Made by a program: the position numbers and the translations under genes
Part shown: positions 62,068-64,000 of the stretch, one piece after another
Numbering within the stretch: position 1 is the first letter of the stretch
Layout of the letters: every line of letters starts with the position of its first letter
The notes under the pieces: model-generated
Databases searched by the model: none
Told to the model about the DNA's origin: nothing
Seen by the model: the letters and a program-made list of their open reading frames with translations, nothing else
NCBI GenBank assembly: GCA_964526695.1
Contig: CAZGJA010000089.1
Coordinates: 186,001-250,000, forward strand
Reading direction: 5' to 3'
Source: JABWBH01 sp964526695
GTDB taxonomy: Bacteria > Planctomycetota > Phycisphaerae > UBA1845
DNA length: 64,000 bases

Positions 62068-62835
62068 TCAGCGGGCCTTGGCGGACTCGGTGGAGGGTTT
62101 CACGAGACCGAGCTGCCGGATTGTAGCGCGCAGATCCTTGGGAACGGGCGCCTCAAACGTGACCTCCTCATCCGTTCGAGGATGGCGCACCGTCAGCCGC
62201 CACGCATGAAGCGTCAGCCGCCTGATCAACGGTCGCTCGCCCCATCGCGCGTCCGGGCGGTAGCCCGCCTTGTAGTGCGACAGGCAGATCTCCTTCTCGC
62301 CGCCATACAGCGGGTCCACGCCGAGCGCGTGGCCGATCGCGGAAAGATGCACGCGGATCTGGTGCAGCCGCCCCGTCCGAGGCCGGCATTCCAGCAGCGT
62401 GTGCCCCGCGAGGCGCTCCATCACCAGGTACCGCGTCAGCGAGGGCTTGCCGTCCTTCCCCGCCACGACGACTCGTCGGTGGGATTTGTCGGTTTTCAGC
62501 GGCAGGTCCACTTCGCCCGCCGACTGGACGTGGCCTTTCGCCAGCGCGAGATAGACCTTCTCCACGGTGCGGCTGACGAACTGCGCGGTGAGCTTGCGCT
62601 GGGCGTCGATGTTCCGCGCGTAGGCGACGACGCCGCTGGCGTGGCGGTCGATGCGGTGGACGGGGCGAAGCTCATCGTCCTCCGCGAGAATGCCTTGCGC
62701 CTCGAGGGCCTCACGCACGCTGCGCGCCCGCTGACCCGGCACGCAGACCAGCCCCGGGGGCTTGTCGATCACCAGGAGATCGGCGTCGGCGTGAAGGACT
62801 TGCACGAGCAGCGGTTTGCGTTTGCGGCGTTTCAT
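62068..62835 (-). CDS. RluA-family pseudouridine synthase
   Basis: The 255-residue product has the RluA core: DLLVIDKPPGLVCVPG, VHRIDRHASGVV with catalytic Asp63, RTVEKVYLAL, and the late RTGRLHQIRVHLSAIGHALGVDPLYGG. It isomerises specific uridines in rRNA or tRNA to pseudouridine. No S4 domain precedes the core, so it resembles RluA/TruC more than RluD. The ATG at 62835 follows a weak site. A double hairpin element and a CCCTGAA array lie upstream. Confidence 0.92.
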   Translation of the reverse strand: MKRRKRKPLLVQVLHADADLLVIDKPPGLVCVPGQRARSVREALEAQGILAEDDELRPVHRIDRHASGVVAYARNIDAQRKLTAQFVSRTVEKVYLALAKGHVQSAGEVDLPLKTDKSHRRVVVAGKDGKPSLTRYLVMERLAGHTLLECRPRTGRLHQIRVHLSAIGHALGVDPLYGGEKEICLSHYKAGYRPDARWGERPLIRRLTLHAWRLTVRHPRTDEEVTFEAPVPKDLRATIRQLGLVKPSTESAKAR

Positions 62836-62918
62836 GATGGGATCGGTCGGCGGACGTCGTACAGCGCACATCACGCAGCGCGGAGCGCTCACTCTTCAAG
62901 CTTCGCGCGCACGGAATT

Positions 62919-62970
62919 CGCCGGCTCGGAGAGCCGGCGGACCGGTGGCTGCTCAGAGAGCAGCCCCACC
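62919..62970. repeat. Double GGA/AGA-loop hairpin, copy 2
   Basis: GCCGGCTC-GGA-GAGCCGGC then GGACCGGT and GGCTGCTC-AGA-GAGCAGCC, ending CCACC. The second stem differs from the copy at 60788 by compensating changes. Confidence 0.75.
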
Positions 62971-62991
62971 CCGCGCACGCAGCAGCCCAGT

Positions 62992-63042
62992 TTCGTCGCG
63001 GAGCGACGAACTACCCTCTCGTCGTGGAGCGACGAACTACCC
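62992..63042. repeat. TTCGTCGC-GGA hairpins with CTACCC tail
   Basis: TTCGTCGC-GGA-GCGACGAA then CTACCC, followed by a second copy with one stem change (GTCGTGGAGCGAC). These match, inverted, the units translated in the DUF3604 gene at 32949-33110. Confidence 0.75.
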
Positions 63043-63117
63043 TGAACCCTGAACCCTGAACCCTGAACCCTGAACCCTGAACCCCGAACCCTGAACTCTG
63101 AATCCCGAACCCTGAAC
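63040..63117. repeat. CCCTGAA heptamer array
   Basis: About eleven tandem CCCTGAA units, with variants CCCCGAA, CTCTGAA and TCCCGAA towards the right. The array stops exactly at the stop codon of the secreted protein gene at 63118. Confidence 0.8.
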
Positions 63118-63999
63118 TCACGGACACTGCGCGCCGGCCGTGAGGTCACAGCCGTCCACGGTGACGGTGTGCGTACCCGAGCCGGACGGGCACCACTTGG
63201 CCACCGCCTTGCCATTGGCGTTGACGGTGCGCGTGACCGGGTCGCCGCCGTCGAGGCGGAAGATGGCGTTGACGCCGGACGTAGCGCCTTTGAGGACGCC
63301 CTTGACGCGGTTGCCGCAGCTCTTCTCGTCGCAGCGGGCCTTGAGCTTCTCGCCGCCGGTGCAGGGCGAATCCACCGTTTCGCCGTGCAGATAAAACGCC
63401 CACTCGTTGTCCGGGACGAGGTTGAAGACGTCCATCGTCACCCACTCACCGCCGACGGTTCCGTCGGTGAAGACGTCGAAGTTCCAGTTCGCCCGCGCGT
63501 CGGCGATGGCGGTGCGCGTGGTCAGCAGGCTGTGCTTGCCGCCGCCGTTGCGGAACGTGATGAGGCTGCGCATGCCGAGGAAGTACCGCCCCGGCTCCAG
63601 CGTGATGTCAGCGTCCATCGTGTTGCGGTACACCGTGCCGAAGCTGGGGTTGACGATGCCGCTGTCCTCGTGCGCCAGCGGCAGCGTGTGCGACGCGGCC
63701 ACGAGCGCGCCGGGGTGCCCGTCGCCGCCGATCTCGTAGAGGTACCAGTCGCCGGCGAGGATTTCGGCGTCGAAGTCCACACTGTAAAAGCCGATCTGGG
63801 TGATCCGCGTCCGCTGCGTCAGCGCGAAGTCGTCCGCCGCGCAGCGGAATGAGATGAAGTCGTCGTCCTCCACCCGCGCGGCCGTCCAGGCGTCCACGCT
63901 GGCGGCGAGGTCGTCCGGGAAGTTGACGACGTTGAGCCAGTTGAACTCCTCGGCGCGGGCGAACGAGGCGATACCCATGATCCCAGAAAACAGAAATCC
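63118..63999 (-). CDS. Secreted protein with shared C-terminal domain, 5' end cut by window
   Basis: About 294 residues are visible. The N-terminus shows the end of a signal peptide (FLFSGIMGIASFARA) that begins before the window edge, so the ATG at 63978 is probably internal. The middle, about 200 residues, is beta-rich and unrecognised. The last 78 residues are the shared tail domain, with KARCDEKSCG, TVNANGKAVAK and terminal GCDLTAGAQCP. The protein is exported. A CCCTGAA array follows the stop immediately. Confidence 0.75.
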   Translation of the reverse strand, partial: GFLFSGIMGIASFARAEEFNWLNVVNFPDDLAASVDAWTAARVEDDDFISFRCAADDFALTQRTRITQIGFYSVDFDAEILAGDWYLYEIGGDGHPGALVAASHTLPLAHEDSGIVNPSFGTVYRNTMDADITLEPGRYFLGMRSLITFRNGGGKHSLLTTRTAIADARANWNFDVFTDGTVGGEWVTMDVFNLVPDNEWAFYLHGETVDSPCTGGEKLKARCDEKSCGNRVKGVLKGATSGVNAIFRLDGGDPVTRTVNANGKAVAKWCPSGSGTHTVTVDGCDLTAGAQCP

Positions 64000-64000
64000 G

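Noticed and set aside
63040..63117. A true telomere or replicon end
   Set aside because: The sequence continues with genes on both sides. The array is an internal tandem repeat.
41655..63999. PEP-CTERM or Por-type sorting signals on the secreted proteins
   Set aside because: There is no PEP motif plus transmembrane helix plus Arg cluster, and no Por-type tail. The shared tail is different.

Overview
The window reads as one contig of a GC-rich, Gram-negative bacterium, most likely a planctomycete of the Phycisphaerae type. This assignment is inference. It rests on lipid A genes (lpxK, lpxB), many secreted proteins and lipoproteins, a membrane protein with an N-terminal CxxCGYDxRG-type zinc ribbon, a DUF3604 protein, housekeeping genes scattered rather than grouped in large operons, and intergenic DNA full of short palindromic repeats. 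No rRNA, tRNA, CRISPR array or transposase gene was recognised.

Layout. 1-12.5 kb: the end of an ornithine aminotransferase-type gene, four consecutive lipoprotein-like genes on the minus strand, glutamate dehydrogenase, hslU without hslV, a zinc-ribbon membrane protein, then a plus-strand set of ketoacyl synthase, acyl carrier protein and ABC ATPase. 12.5-25.5 kb: clostripain-type protease, an AbiL/RloAB-like two-gene defence module, ffh, a Fic protein under a repeat array, rnhA, a MEMO1-family protein, lpxK, and an overlapping lipoprotein/selenocysteine-lyase-like pair. 25.5-33 kb: glnA, a small lipoprotein, a second glutamate dehydrogenase, a secreted protein and a DUF3604 protein. 33-41 kb: HerA-like ATPase, outer-membrane protein, lpxB, rpsB, tsf. 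41-64 kb: mostly export-related genes (HAF-repeat protein, three other proteins with the same tail domain, a metzincin-like protease, a protein-arginine deiminase with a Cys-rich region), plus lutA-like, AI-2E family, metallo-beta-lactamase, threonine dehydrogenase, LolA-like and RluA-like genes.

The most striking protein observation is a 70-80 residue C-terminal domain shared by four unrelated secreted proteins and one orphan fragment (41.7, 43.7, 50.4, 54.0 and 63.1 kb). It has a Gly/Lys/Arg-rich core and ends in C-x(4-7)-C, one to three residues from the terminus. It could be a sorting or anchoring domain.

The most striking DNA observation is the density and variety of hairpin elements between genes: a MITE-like element with GGGTGGCATG ends, several hairpin families with unrelated stems but common (C)CACCC or CTACCC tails and GGA or TTCA loops, dRS3-like palindromes, and heptamer arrays. 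One hairpin family lies inside a coding sequence and is translated as a repetitive C-terminal tail. At several genes (lpxB, the deiminase, the 1.0-4.2 kb lipoproteins) repeats seem to have obscured or replaced the expected translation start.
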